From positions 2,170,001-2,234,000 of the forward strand of contig JANFOG010000007.1 in the NCBI GenBank assembly GCA_024336345.1: a stretch of DNA of 64,000 nucleotides. The letters run 5' to 3'. Below are positions 34,896 to 46,355 of this stretch, in pieces. The notes beneath the pieces are model-generated. The model was not told where the DNA came from, did not search any database, and worked only from the letters and a program-made list of their open reading frames with translations. The DNA comes from Mariannaea sp. PMI_226 (lineage: Eukaryota; Ascomycota; Sordariomycetes; Hypocreales; Nectriaceae). Position 1 is the first letter of the stretch, and each line of letters starts with the position of its first letter. A program made the position numbers and the translations under genes.

Positions 34896-35898
34896 ATGCC
34901 TGCTTATCATACCGTTCCAGAGTCGTTTTCAAACTTGAAGGATCAAGTAGTTGTCTTGACAGGTAAGATGAATGCTCCTTAGTCCAATAATTTCCTATTC
35001 AACCATAATTGACTCCATTGTAGGTGGCGCTCATGGAGTTGGAGAATCGATTGTTCGAACTCTCTTCCAAGTGGGAGCCCACGTTGTCTTCGGCGACATT
35101 GACGAGCCTTCTTGTCTCCGACTTGTTGAGACATTGAAGAAAGACGCTACACCCAGCACAGGAACGTTGCATTGCCGACGTGTTGACGTACGGCTATATA
35201 GCGACAATCTTTCTCTGTTTCAAGATGCATTTGAACGTTATGGCCGTGTTGACCATGCGCTATCAATTGCTGGCGTGACCGAGGGGCAAAACTGGTTTGA
35301 TCCCAGCCTTGACCTCAACTCAATCACGCAACCACCATCTACATCGGTGCTTGATATCAATCTACTTGGTGCTCTCTACTTTGCTCGCATAGCCGCAGTT
35401 TATTTACGGCAGGATGCTGGTTCGGGCCGTGATAAGTCCCTGCTACTCACCGGCTCCCTAGCCGCTTTCAAAGAACAAGCTGGACTATTTGTGTACCAGC
35501 CTAGCAAGCACGGTGTCATGGGGTTATTCAGATCCACGCGGAAAAACCTGTACTCCCTCCATGGAATCAGAGTCAATATTCTGTGTCCTTCCCTTATCAG
35601 CACTGGAATGTCGTCCAAAATTCAGCATGTCTGGGAAGAAAAAGCCTTGCCAATCAATACAGCAAAGGAAGTAGGAGACTATGCGGTCAGCCTCGCTGCG
35701 GTACGTTCCCAAGGACATGGACTTGACCAGACAGGTTTGGCTGTATACGTGGAAGGTGGCGAAGGATGGGAACTTGAGTCAGAACTCGATAGACTTGATA
35801 CCCAGTGGATGGGCGTACAGATGGCCAAGAACTGTGAGGAAATCAACCGAGCCCTGGGTGTTGGAGCCGGTTGGACTACGGAGAGACCCAAGATTTAG
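34896..35898 (+). CDS. Short-chain dehydrogenase/reductase
   Basis: Two exons (34896-34962, 35024-35898), 313 residues. NAD(P) site VVLTGGAHGVGES, the SIAG motif at the end of beta4 (ALSIAGVTEG), catalytic Ser in LLTGSLAAF and YxxxK as VYQPSKHGV. Oxidises an alcohol or reduces a ketone. In cluster B it could generate the ketone used by the neighbouring Baeyer-Villiger-type enzyme. The C-terminal 70 residues are longer than in classical SDRs. Confidence 0.92.
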
Positions 35899-37050
35899 TC
35901 ATAGGCTGTAGGGTGAGTAGATGAAGACAATAATATCTATCATCAAGGCTTTCGTTACGCTCAAGGAACCGATAAGCTGAGAAGAATTAAGAGATTACTA
36001 ACTTTAGCTTCATTCTATTAAATATAAATCTGTCTCTCTCAATGTCAGATTTGTAATGTTGAAGACACGACTAGTTGATAGGCAGTGCCTCATGGTTTTG
36101 TGAGGGATGGCAGTGAGTAAACAACCTGCAGTCATGCGATAAATTCATTGTATCAATATTCACATATCCATCACTTAGTTGGAAAATCACATAATGTAAT
36201 CCGTAAGAGAGATTGTATGGTAATCGAAATGCTTAACCCAATCAAGACCAACCTCATTTGTCGTCCAGCCATCTTCTGTTGTCGTAACTGGCCAATCTGT
36301 TTGAAGATCACACTCTCGATACCAATTGTCAAGATGGTATTGCATACTGAGTATAAGAACTGACGTAATAGCCCATCCGTACGCATTGACACCCTGAATG
36401 ACAGTTGCCCACTCTCGATTGCCAGGCTGAGCTAAGTTAGCTCTTGTGCGACCATTTGAAATGATAACAATCATGCCTGTGCTTATATCTCGTATAAAGG
36501 CAAACAAATTGCTAATAAGCTTTGGATCTTCACATTTAGCTCTCTAGTAGTCATATTTGCGTGACTAACGCATACAAAGTTTTGGTTGGCGTTTGACGAA
36601 GTTTGAAGCCCAGGTTTCGCCAACAGGTGGCGCGTCGCGTACGCGGAGTAGGTAATTGGCCATTTCCTCAACACCACGTAATCTAGGTGGAAATAATCCC
36701 GAAGAGACCTCTATGACGTACGAGACAGCAGCATTCTCTTCAGATTTAATAAGATTCATTGAATTCGATCTGGTATCACATTTAGTCTTAGTCGTACGAT
36801 CAGCGCGTTGTTTTACCAGAGTTGTTCGAATAATGTTGAAGACTTCTGCTATAGGTCTCAGGCTTAGATTTTAGACATTTTCAATATCCTAAAGAGTAAG
36901 AAGAATACTGCTTTCGCTCAAAGATGACCTCATAATAGGTTGTGAAAGAATTGAAGAGTCAGTTGATTGCGTACATGTTATGATGGGAAGTGGCTTGCCC
37001 ACTTGTGTATCGCGTCAATAATCAACAAAGAACTTGAATATACTGCTATT
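35899..37050. other. Intergenic with transposase relic
   Basis: Holds the pogo/Fot1-type relic described separately. Nothing else seen. Confidence 0.5.
36180..36884 (-). mobile_element. pogo/Fot1-family transposase relic
   Basis: Leftward translation gives FPPRLRGVEEMANYLLRVRD, then PPVGETWASNFVKRQPKL, the CENP-B-like DNA-binding block of fungal pogo transposases. After stops in SRKYDY*RAKCEDPK it continues with GRTRANLAQPGNREWATVI and ENGWTTNEVGL-like DDE-domain sequence. About 25 residues containing the first catalytic Asp (usually YNFDETGF) are deleted, and the C-terminus is missing. Stops such as TGA/TAG for CGA/CAG fit C-to-T mutation. Inactive. Confidence 0.8.
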
Positions 37051-38862
37051 CTACGGCTGTCGAGCAATGGCTTCATCGGATGGCACATCAGGAATATCAG
37101 CAAAGTCAACGTAGTAACCAAGCTCTCCTCTCTCTACATCTTCCGAGGTCCAGCCATTTCCAATCCAATCCAGCTGACCCTCATTCTCCATTCGCTGATA
37201 ATCGTAGTCTTCCCACCGAGGGTTCATGAGGGTTTTCATGGCGTGCAGACTGCTCCCTGGCCACAAGCCGATGATTTTATCATTAAGCTTGTACCAGCTA
37301 GTGCAGTTGTCTACATGGACCGTGTCCGGGAAGTATCTGTCCAGGTGAGAAACCCAGGACGAGAGCGCTTTCTCCTTGACTTCCATGGTCTTAATATTCT
37401 CTCGGCTGATTTTCTGGACCGCTTTGATGATGTAGCCCATGACTGATTCAAGGATGAGGAGGAGGGAACCACCACCAGTGGCTGAGTTCGGTCCCCCGAC
37501 CACAAAGTAGTTTGGAAACCCAGGAATGGAGTGGGAGAGGTAAGCGGACGCTCTATTCTCCCATTTGGACCCAAGAGATTGGCCATTCTTACCAATGATG
37601 GGGAACCTAGGTTTGTGACTACAGTCGAAACCCGTTGCGCAGGCGATTGCGTCAACAGGCCATTCTCTGCCGTCTTGAGTCACTAAGCCTGATTTGGTGA
37701 CATGCGAGATGGGTGAGTTGATGAGGTCGACATTGTCTTGGGTGAGTGCCTCCAGGTAGCCGGGTCCCGGGGTCAGGCGGCGACAGCCAGGGGCGAAACG
37801 CGGTTCGAGTGCCTCATAAAGGCCAGGCTTGGAGGCAAGCTTCTGTCTCATGTTGTCCCGAATCTTGTTTGTGGAAATCTTCTCTTCCTCCGACCCGGGG
37901 AAAAGGCTAGGGAAGTCTTTGTTGATGAAGCTTTCCATCTCCTTGCGGAACTTGCGGTAGAACTCAGGGTCTCCCTCAAATCGAGCGATTTCCTTTTTAG
38001 TATAGGAGTAGTTTCCGGGCTCGGTGCCGTTCTCCAGAACCTTCTCCGTGAGGGTAGATCCGAATGGCTGGCTAATCCAGGTGCCTCCTCGGATGAAGTT
38101 GTACACCTTCGGACACTTCTTCTGGAAGTGAGGGAGAATTTGGATGGCTGAGGATCCACACCCCAGCAATGCAACTGTCTTTCCCGTATAGTCCCTTTGT
38201 TCGATTAGACAACAGTTTGTCGAAGGAGGTAAAATTTTGACTCACCAAGTGGTATCCCAGTTCGCGGAATGAAGCAGCTTTCCACCAAACTCATGTAAGC
38301 CCTCCACTTCAGGCCACTTCCAGTTGTTGAGGATGCCAACGGCACTGATCACGACTTCGGCCTCCCTAGTCTCCGTTACCACCTTGTCGGAAGACTTGCG
38401 TTCAGTCTTGATGCTCCAAAAACCCTCATCGTCTTGCCACTCAGCACCGACAACCCTTGTGTTGTACTTGATCTTGTCGTCGACGCGGAACTTGTGCGCT
38501 ACACGCTGGACGTACTCCAAAATCTCTGCGCCAGGGGAAAAGAGCTTAGACCAGCGAGTGTTTGGCTCAAACGAGTACTGGTAAACATGGCTTGGGATAT
38601 CGCAGGCCACGCCGGGGTACTGGTTCTCAAGCCATGTCCCTCCCAGGCCAGGGTTTTTCTCGACGATAGTGATCTGAGCGTTGGGCACATGTTGTAGCAG
38701 CCGGATGTAAAGGGCGATACCGGAAACTCCAGCACCAATGATAAAGACACGAATAGGACGCCCGACATCCACAGTCCTGCTTTTCATCTGGCTCCTGGCC
38801 TTTTCCTGTCCGTTGACACCGGTAACACCGGTAACACCGGTAACACCGTTGGCTCCGGTCAT
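37051..38862 (-). CDS. Baeyer-Villiger-type flavin monooxygenase
   Basis: Two exons (38862-38246, 38194-37051), 586 residues. FAD site FIIGAGVSGIALYIRL, GGTWLENQYPGVACD, NADPH site LLGCGSSAIQI and ATG motif ACATGFD. The BVMO fingerprint FxGxxxHxxxW(P/D) reads FGGKLLHSANWD. The N-terminus has a short repeat (GVTGVTGVTGV) encoded by tandem 9-bp units. Inserts oxygen into a cyclic or linear ketone, giving an ester or lactone. Divergent from the permease; the shared promoter has several GGCCG sites. Confidence 0.93.
38817..38850. repeat. 9-bp tandem repeat inside BVMO N-terminus
   Basis: CACCGGTAA repeated about three and a half times, encoding Gly-Val-Thr units. Likely length-variable between strains. 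Confidence 0.7.
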
Positions 38863-39046
38863 TTTTAAATGTGTTGCACAATAAAATTGAAGGCAGGTTG
38901 GCAAAGATCTTGTGATGGATTCGTACATGCAACATGTTTTCATTTCTATGGCGGCTGCAAGATTGCAATCTAGTTATAAACGAACTGACGCTGCATAGAT
39001 CGTATGCCTTGCCTCTTTTTGCCTAACCAAACTGATAGCTTTGTTT

Positions 39047-39114
39047 CTCGGCCGAGTCAAATAGGTTTGTCGGCGAACGGGCAAGATCGGCCGTCATCGC
39101 CCGACTCCGGCCAA
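39047..39114. promoter_or_regulatory. Cluster B motif group in divergent promoter
   Basis: CTCGGCCGAG palindrome at 39048-39057, GATCGGCCGTC near 39086 and CCGGCCAAC near 39108, between the BVMO and permease genes. Less regular than the other sites but the same GGCCG core. Confidence 0.55.
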
Positions 39115-39415
39115 CTGTCGCCACCCGGGATTACGAGATGAAATTTCAGACTCTGATGCCATGCGACTCATTGCGAAGCTAACAATCCCATTGCAACTTG
39201 CGGGGCCCCGCATTATGTTGCAACGACAATGGTAGGGATACTTGGGGTCTCCATGATAGCCGTCGATGACCAGTGAGAGTTTATCTTGAGAGACTTCATT
39301 TCCGTATATATTGGGAGGGAGTGCCGTTCTCAGGCTCCGTCGGTCGTTCAACTGGGAATTCTCCTATCATAACGCCAAATAACTTATCCTTTTTTTTGGT
39401 TCAACACTTAGCAAC

Positions 39416-41060
39416 ATGAGTCGGACTGACAGCATCACATCCGACCACGGTCCTTTCGGGACGAACATCAATGAAGATGTTGCTTTGGAGCAATTTGGGT
39501 ATCAGCAAGGCAAGTAATCGTTGTTAGCCCCTTCGTAGCTCCTGTCTAACCGGTCTCCATGCAGAATTGCACCGATCCTTCACCCTTGTCGGCATGATCG
39601 GATTTGCCTTTAGCATTGTGACCTGTTGGAGCGCTCTCAGTGGGACTCTGATAGTTGGAATTGTGTCAGGCGGTCCTGCGGTCATTGTCTACTCTTGGAT
39701 TGCCGTTTCCATCGCTTCGATGGCTGTAGCATTCTCATTTGCGGAGATGTGCTCAGCGTATCCGCTCGCCGGTGGCCAATATTCTTGGGTCGCTGCCCTT
39801 GCCCCAAAGCGCTGGGCACGCGGCACGTCTTGGGTTGCTGGCTGGTTCATGATGATCGGCCTCATTGCAAACGGTGCCGTCAACAATTTCATCGGTGCCA
39901 ACTTCATCTTGGGTCTGGCAAACCTGGCGAACCCGTCGTATACGATTGAGCGGTGGCACACGACCCTGGTCGCATACCTCATTATTTTTATGGCTGGAGG
40001 CATCAACATCTTCGCCCCCAAGATCCTCAACAGGCTCTCTCAGGGTCTTTTGATTTGGAATGTCCTGTCCTTCTTGGTCATAACCATCACAATGGTCGCA
40101 ACCAAGAAGGATTATCAGGCTCCAGCTTTTGTTTTCAAAGAGTTCCGCAATGACACTGGTCTGAGCGCTCCTCTTGGTGTGATTGCTGGATTGCTGCAAT
40201 CCTTCTACTCTTTATGTTGCTACGACGGACCTGCTCATATGACCGAGGAGATGCAAAATGCTTCCCGTGATGCCCCAAAGGCCATCATTGCGGCCGTTGG
40301 TCTAGGATCCATCACCGGTTTCATGTTCCTGATTGCAGCATTCTTTTGTATTACTGATATCGACCGCGTGGCAAACTCTCCCACCGGCGTCCCATTCATT
40401 GAGATTCTATACGACAGCACCGGCTCTGTAGCTGCAACTTGCGTCCTATCCTCCATGATCATTGTCATCTTGCTATTCTGTGCCAACAGCATCATGGCAG
40501 AGGCATCGCGGGCTTTGTGGGCCTTTGCCCGTGATCAGGGTCTTCCAGCTTCCAAGACAATCAGCAAGGTGCACAATAAACTTCAAGTGCCTGTCGCAGC
40601 AATTCTCATTTGCATGTTAATTCAAGCACTACTCAACTCCATCTACATCGGCACATATACCGGTTTCAATACCGTCATCTCCATCGCCGCAGAGGGATTC
40701 TACGTTTCCTATGCAATGCCGCTAATCTCACGTCTGATCTCCCACTTCACAGGTGCACCAGTTCGTCTTGATGGTCCATTCAAATTGGGGCGCTGGGGCG
40801 TTCCTCTGAACATCATTGGCGCTGCGTACTTGGTCTTTGCGTCTGTCACGTTTAACTTTCCGAGCGCTGGACCGGTGGATTCCCAAAATATGAATTACTG
40901 CTCGGTCGCAGTCGTCATCGTGATGCTGATCTCACTCATCACCTGGATTACAAACGGCCGCGAGCGATTCACAATGCCCAGCCTTGATAATCCTATTACT
41001 GGTGTGGAGCTACCAAACACTCATAAGCAGATGGGAGACATTACTGATAAATCCAGTTGA
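39416..41060 (+). CDS. APC-superfamily amino acid/choline/GABA-type permease
   Basis: Two exons (39416-39509, 39565-41060), 529 residues; the intron has a GC donor (GCAAGT). About 12 membrane segments. Family motifs: FTLVGMIGFAFSIVTCWSAL, AGGQYSWVAALAP, YDGPAHMTEEMQNASRDAPK and FARDQGLPASK, as in yeast Uga4/Hnm1-type and fungal choline or GABA carriers. Probably takes up the nitrogenous substrate of cluster B. Confidence 0.93.
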
Positions 41061-41837
41061 TACCAAGGCTTCAGTGTAACTAACGAGCGCATGCCATGTT
41101 CTCAAACCATCTCTACAATTCCTCACCAATCGTGTATTACATTTGAATGATCAGTAGTCACTAGTTTCCGGTTCTCTTCACTACATACTTTATGTTTATA
41201 AGACCACAATCATTATCCAGGTAGTCTAAATAGCTGCACAATTTTCAACGCCGTTTAATTACCGCATTCTCCTTGGGAATTATCGGACGTAACTCGCCAA
41301 CCCCTGTTTAAGTCTTTGCTCATCCCAACTATGATCCTGTGTGCCAATATAATATGCCCATTGGGGCTTGTTTATGCCTCGAGAATCAAACAGATCGTTG
41401 CATCCTAGTCAACAATCGATTGTCGATTTTATTGGGGTTTTAACGGCCAGACCGTCAACTTGCAGGTACATGGCTATCAAGGATCATGAGGGCAGTAAGA
41501 TTATCTAGATATATTGTAAGAGGCTGTCATCGGATAGAACGGCTAGAACGGAGTATTGGCATCTTAGCTCAATCGCCCGATAAGAAACAGCCGACGGTTG
41601 CCTGCCGCCTGTGCATTGCGATAAATCTAATCGCTCCGTAGCTTAGTCCAGATAATTGGTCCTGACGCGGGGATGGTTGGCCGATCGGCCGAAGCTGCCG
41701 TAACTGATGTGTATATATTCTATATCGTACACTCACTTACGAAAAAAACGTCTTATCTCTAAGCAGAGTCGCACCTCCCAGACTGTTCTTACTATCCAAT
41801 ATCCATCGCTTCATACTGGTTCAACTCCTACCCTAGA
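41061..41837. other. Intergenic, promoter of the M20 hydrolase
   Basis: Carries the cluster B palindrome at 41689. Otherwise nothing seen. Confidence 0.5.
41689..41700. promoter_or_regulatory. Perfect cluster B palindrome
   Basis: GGCCGATCGGCC, flanked by TT and GAA, 138 bp upstream of the M20 hydrolase start. Confidence 0.7.
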
Positions 41838-43331
41838 ATGACGACTCTCAGCAGTATGGCATCTTCTGCAAATCTCAATCCTGATAATCATCCTTTTTTG
41901 AAGGTCAATGGTTCAAGGCTGATGGATACGCTCCATTCTACATGTGAGTATGGCAAAGCACATCCATACGGAGAGTAAGTTATGATGTGTTTTTGCATCT
42001 CGCCAGTCTATAGCTGAAGGAGTGAATTAGACATTACACTCAAACTGGAATGGACCGGCTGGCCCTCAATGACGACGATAGAAAAGTCAGAGACTGGCTG
42101 ATAGACCAAGTAAAGGTAATTGGTTGCAAAGTGAGCGTGGATCAAATGGGCAACATCTTCGCTGTCCGACCAGGAAAGCATAACATACCACCAGTTATGA
42201 TGGGGTCCCATCTTGATACCCAGCCTACAGGTGGAAGATATGACGGTATCCTTGGTGTCCTTGCAGCCCTGGAAGCACTGAGAACGCTGCATGAAAATGG
42301 ATATCAAACAGAGGGTCCTGTGGGTCTTATTAACTGGACAAAGTGAGTACAGATTACGTGTCTGCCATCGAACTATTCTCTAATGCGTATATATCAGTGA
42401 GGAGGGTGCTCGTTTTCCCATGGTCACCGTCTCTTCGGGCGTGTGGGCGGGCTCAATTCCACTTGAAACAGCGTGGAGCTGTCTAGAAGTCACCCCGACC
42501 AACAATCCGAAGCCCCGAACTCTTAAGCAAGAGCTTGAACGCATTGGTTATCTTGGCGAAGTCCCCGCCTCACACGTCTCACAACCGATTGCAGCCCATT
42601 TTGAGATTCATATCGAGCAAGGACCTATTCTAGAGGATGGAGGACTCAAGGTTGGCGTCGTCACAGGGGCACAAGCCTACAGCTGGTATGAGATCAAGGT
42701 CAAGGGAAGAGATAGTCACGCAGGCACCACTCCTTTATCCGCTCGAAAAGATTCTCTTCTTGCAGCCGCGAAGATGATCGTCGCGTCTAACAAAGTCGCA
42801 AAAAGTCTATCGGGACTAATAACAACCGGCATAATCCGGGCGGTGCCGGGAAGCGTGAATACCATGGCCTCTTCTGTGGAGTTTACCTTGGATGTCCGTC
42901 ATCTAAGCGATGACAAGCTTTCTCAAATGGTTTCTCAATGCCAGGAAGCCTTTGATAAGATTGCCAAAGAGGACAGCGAGCGCGGTGTTGAAGTTGAATG
43001 GACGTGCCTAACAGAAAATTCGGCTGTTCGATTCCATGACGACTGCATTGCTGCGATCGAGCAGTCAGCTGATGAGGTTTGCAATCAGTTGCCCGGTGCA
43101 TCCAATGGTAAAAGACTATGGACGTGGCTGATGAGTGGCGCTGGTCACGACAGCTGCCATGTTAGTAAGAGATGCCCAACCGCCATGATCTTTGCACCAA
43201 CGAGAAATGGGATGAGTCACACCCCGGATGAATATTGCAGCCCTGAAGACTGCATCATTTCTGCGCAGGTGATGCTAGGGGCTGTAATCCGGTATGACAA
43301 GGCCCGAATTGGCCGCGAAGGCCTGTCTTAA
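41838..43331 (+). CDS. M20-family N-carbamoyl amidohydrolase (allantoate amidohydrolase / beta-ureidopropionase type)
   Basis: Three exons (41838-41974, 42031-42342, 42398-43331), 460 residues. Metal-binding residues of the dinuclear hydantoinase/carbamoylase family: GSHLDTQPTGGRYDG (His, Asp), NWTNEEGARFP (Glu-Glu), HFEIHIEQGPILE (His) and SGAGHDSCHV (His). The lid domain has GRDSHAGTTPLS. Hydrolyses N-carbamoyl or ureido groups, releasing CO2 and ammonia. The yeast homologue Pyd3 is a beta-alanine synthase of the same family; the substrate here is unknown. A perfect palindrome lies 138 bp upstream. Confidence 0.92.
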
Positions 43332-44023
43332 AGGTTCACTGACCATGAGCGATTGATAGCTAAGCTTTACCATGTTCTTAGTTATAGAAGTTTCTAGACT
43401 GCTTTCTAGACCGAATTTATACCGTTTCATTGCTTATTTCCCCTAGCAAGGATAGAAAAGAATAATTTAGACAGCCGCAGAGTAGTCACATGTGCCAACT
43501 AGCCCCAATCAATTTTCCATCTCTGGTGCCCTGGAACATTACCAACGCGATAGAAATTCAGGGAAAAGGGGAGAGATGCAAGCGATTACTATATTCTAAT
43601 AGAATATAGTCAAGAATTATATCAATGACGGTAAAGGCAGGTTATCAGTTCAGATTATCCGTTTTGAAATTGTGTCATCTATCCACCTTTTAGCCATGCA
43701 TTGGGTACTCAGACGAGTGATCGAGAGTTTGTAAGGTGAAGACATTGGGGTTTTTAACAGATTCAAGAAACAGACAGTTGTGGTTCCAAAATAATAATGT
43801 CAGCTGCTGTACTCAACAAAACAAGTTGCACAAAAGTCTAAGTCATAGGCTACGGTTTCTCTTTACTTCTCCACCTAACATCATGACAACGTGTATTTTG
43901 ATTATAGTCTTGTTCTTCAATACCTAGAACGGAATGTTTAAAGGCGGTACAGCGTTTGCTTACGATATGAAGGTAAAACACAATGAATAATGAATAAGAG
44001 CATTTTCGACAACCTTGTCTAAT
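43332..44023. other. Convergent intergenic region
   Basis: AT-rich 3' flanks. No cluster B motif and no gene seen. Confidence 0.5.
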
Positions 44024-45837
44024 CTAAATCTTGCCGGAAAGCTTTTGTTGAGTCTCCAGCCACGAAGTGGCAATGTCTTCACATTTGCAGAATTGAACAG
44101 ACTCGCCAAACCCTTTCAGCCAGCTGATGAATCGATCGACCATGCCTATAATATGGGCGAGCCCGGTAACATCAGGGTGTACCAAGATTGGAAATATGAA
44201 GTCGGCGAATTCGTTGCCTTCTAGGCTCCCATTTTCCAAAAGCCACATGAACTTATCCTTCCACATTTGCTCGACAGTATGGGTCGAGACGTAGCCCATG
44301 CTGTTAGCTAGATGAGGCAAGTACATCATGGGCATCATATCTTCATTGTACCAACCACAGGGCAGTTCGACCAAAGGGTGTTGCCCTTCGGGATAGGCTT
44401 GAGATGCAATAGTCGATGGTTGTAGCCATGATGAGGCGGGCTGTGACCAGTCGATTGGCTTGATTGGAGGATCGCTTGGAGTGAAGTACGGTTGGGAGTC
44501 GTGGTGCATGAGTGATGAGTCGTAGAGGAAGCCATGCTCGCGCAGCAGTTTGACTGTAGTCTCTCTTATGGTGTACATTGGAGCGCGGTAACCACGAGGT
44601 TTTCTGCCTGTGAGCTTCGTTGCAACATCGATACTATGGTGAAATTGCGGTTAGCGCCTCAGTTGTTGAATATGAATGTTTGGCACTGAGAAAGGAAGGG
44701 AAAAGTCTTCCAAGAGAGGATCACATACCACTTTAGCAGGACATCACGCTCTTGCTCTTCTGTCATTTGATAAATGCCCTCATGGGAGTAACCGTGAAGA
44801 GCGATCTCAGCACCGGCCTCAAATACTGTCCCGGCGGCGTCGGGGAATGTCTCAGCTGTATGGCCAGGAATAAACCAAGTCATCTTATCAGCGATACCGT
44901 GCTTCTTGAACAAGTTGAGGAGACGGTACACGCCGACTTGTCCCGCAAATATACCAGAGCTATAGTCGGCCATGTTATTATCTTTGTGGCAGCCTGTCCC
45001 AAGCCAATGCGACACTGCGTCAAAGTCGACAGAGAGGGCAATCTTGATCTTGCGGGCAGTTGAGGGAGCAGGAGCCACAGTTAGAGTAGCTGAATGCGTA
45101 GTTCCACTTGCTTCCAAAACTTGGTACTCGCAGTCAGTTGGTGTACCACCGTTAACAGGATCCAGGTCTTGGGGACAGGAGCTCATGACAATGATGAGGT
45201 CTTTCTCAGCCTGGATGGTCACGTGCTGTCCCTTTTCACTGGTAGGAACTCGGATATCGAGGCCACCATGGTGATCAATAGCAATGTTCATAAAGAGGTT
45301 AAGGGGATCTGGGAGCCAATCGTCGGCCATTGGGAACTGAGGAAAGTTGTCCTTGAGAGCCTGTTGCGAAGAATTTAGAACTTGTGCGTGGAAACCGCCT
45401 CCCACTCTCAAAAGGGAACAAAAGAAGAGACAAAGAAACAAGGGAAGTGTTACTGTCCTATTCTCGGCATGATCTATGCTGCGCATACGTACCTTGTGCA
45501 TGCTGTCAGTACAATTGTCATGGTATCCTTGAAAGCCTTGCATGCGATATCGCTCCTTGTCGCATGCAGACCAAATCATGTCGTGTACACCACGAGTAGT
45601 GTCCTCTACCAATGTCAACATTGGCTTCCTGCGAGAACTATACAATATATCCCCGTTTTCCAAGGCGACTTTCCGAAGAATGGTTCGACAATGGACCATG
45701 GATAGGAAATCGTGTGGGTCATCGGGGTTAAACGCCCAGAAGTCGACAACTTGCTTCCCGAAAGTGTTGATGACTCTGATTCTTTCACCAGCCTTGACTT
45801 GGAAGGCCACAGCCGTGCGTGCTTGAATGCGAGGCAT
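44024..45837 (-). CDS. DUF1989 - polysaccharide-deacetylase (NodB/PuuE-like) fusion
   Basis: Three exons (45837-45493, 45360-44729, 44633-44024), 528 residues, phases consistent. Residues 1 to about 240 are a DUF1989 (urea-carboxylase-associated) domain: GERIRVINTFGKQVVDFWAF near the start, RRKPMLTLVEDTTRGVHDM, CTDSMHKALKDN and NLFMNIAIDHHGGLDI. From about residue 260 a NodB-type deacetylase follows: IALSVDFDAVSHW (Asp), IALHGYSHEGIYQM (H-x3-H metal site), RGYRAPMYTIRE and VELPCGWYNED. PuuE-type allantoinases and related C-N hydrolases use this fold. Bacterial DUF1989 proteins act in urea/guanidine carboxylation pathways. I infer two linked steps on a ureido or guanidino compound. Confidence 0.9.
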
Positions 45838-46355
45838 CTTTTTTGATGTGGTTGATATTTCGAAAATTCAATGCAAGATGCGATCTGACAAAGGACATCC
45901 TAGATTTTGGGACGAGGAAGACCTATTATGGACAACTTAGATATACAGAGAAACTTTGGGCCCACCCGTTGTATAGATCGATCTCTGAATCGCCCGCATT
46001 CCGGCGGAATAACAAGAGATAGAGTTGGCCGCTTGCACCGCCGCCCAAGAACGACGGCCGAAACCAATTGCTGCGCAGGAAGAACAAGGGCTTTATCGAG
46101 AACGCTAATGATTCATTTCATTCAAGAACAGTATGCTGAGCCAATAAGCATATCTGCTTGAACATTTCATCTTGTCCAGCTCCACAGCCTAAAAATAGTT
46201 GGCCGTCGGCCAAGATCGGCCAAGGCAACAGGTAACAAAGCTTGAAACTGAAACGGTGAGGGAAGAGTCGATTCCGGGATATTTAATAACAACAGTTCCA
46301 GTTTGGCCATCAGTTTCGCCACCAATGGTTATGAAATGGCCAAAGACGAGCCAAG
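45838..46355. promoter_or_regulatory. Divergent promoter with cluster B motifs
   Basis: GTTGGCCGCTTGC near 46023, ACGACGGCCGAAACC near 46051 and TTGGCCGTCGGCCAA followed by GATCGGCCAA at 46199-46225. Lies between the DUF1989 fusion and the kinase, and is the densest site group in the window. Confidence 0.7.

Noticed and set aside
39689..40199. Long antisense open frames inside the permease gene
   Set aside because: Shadow frames of a strongly supported membrane protein.
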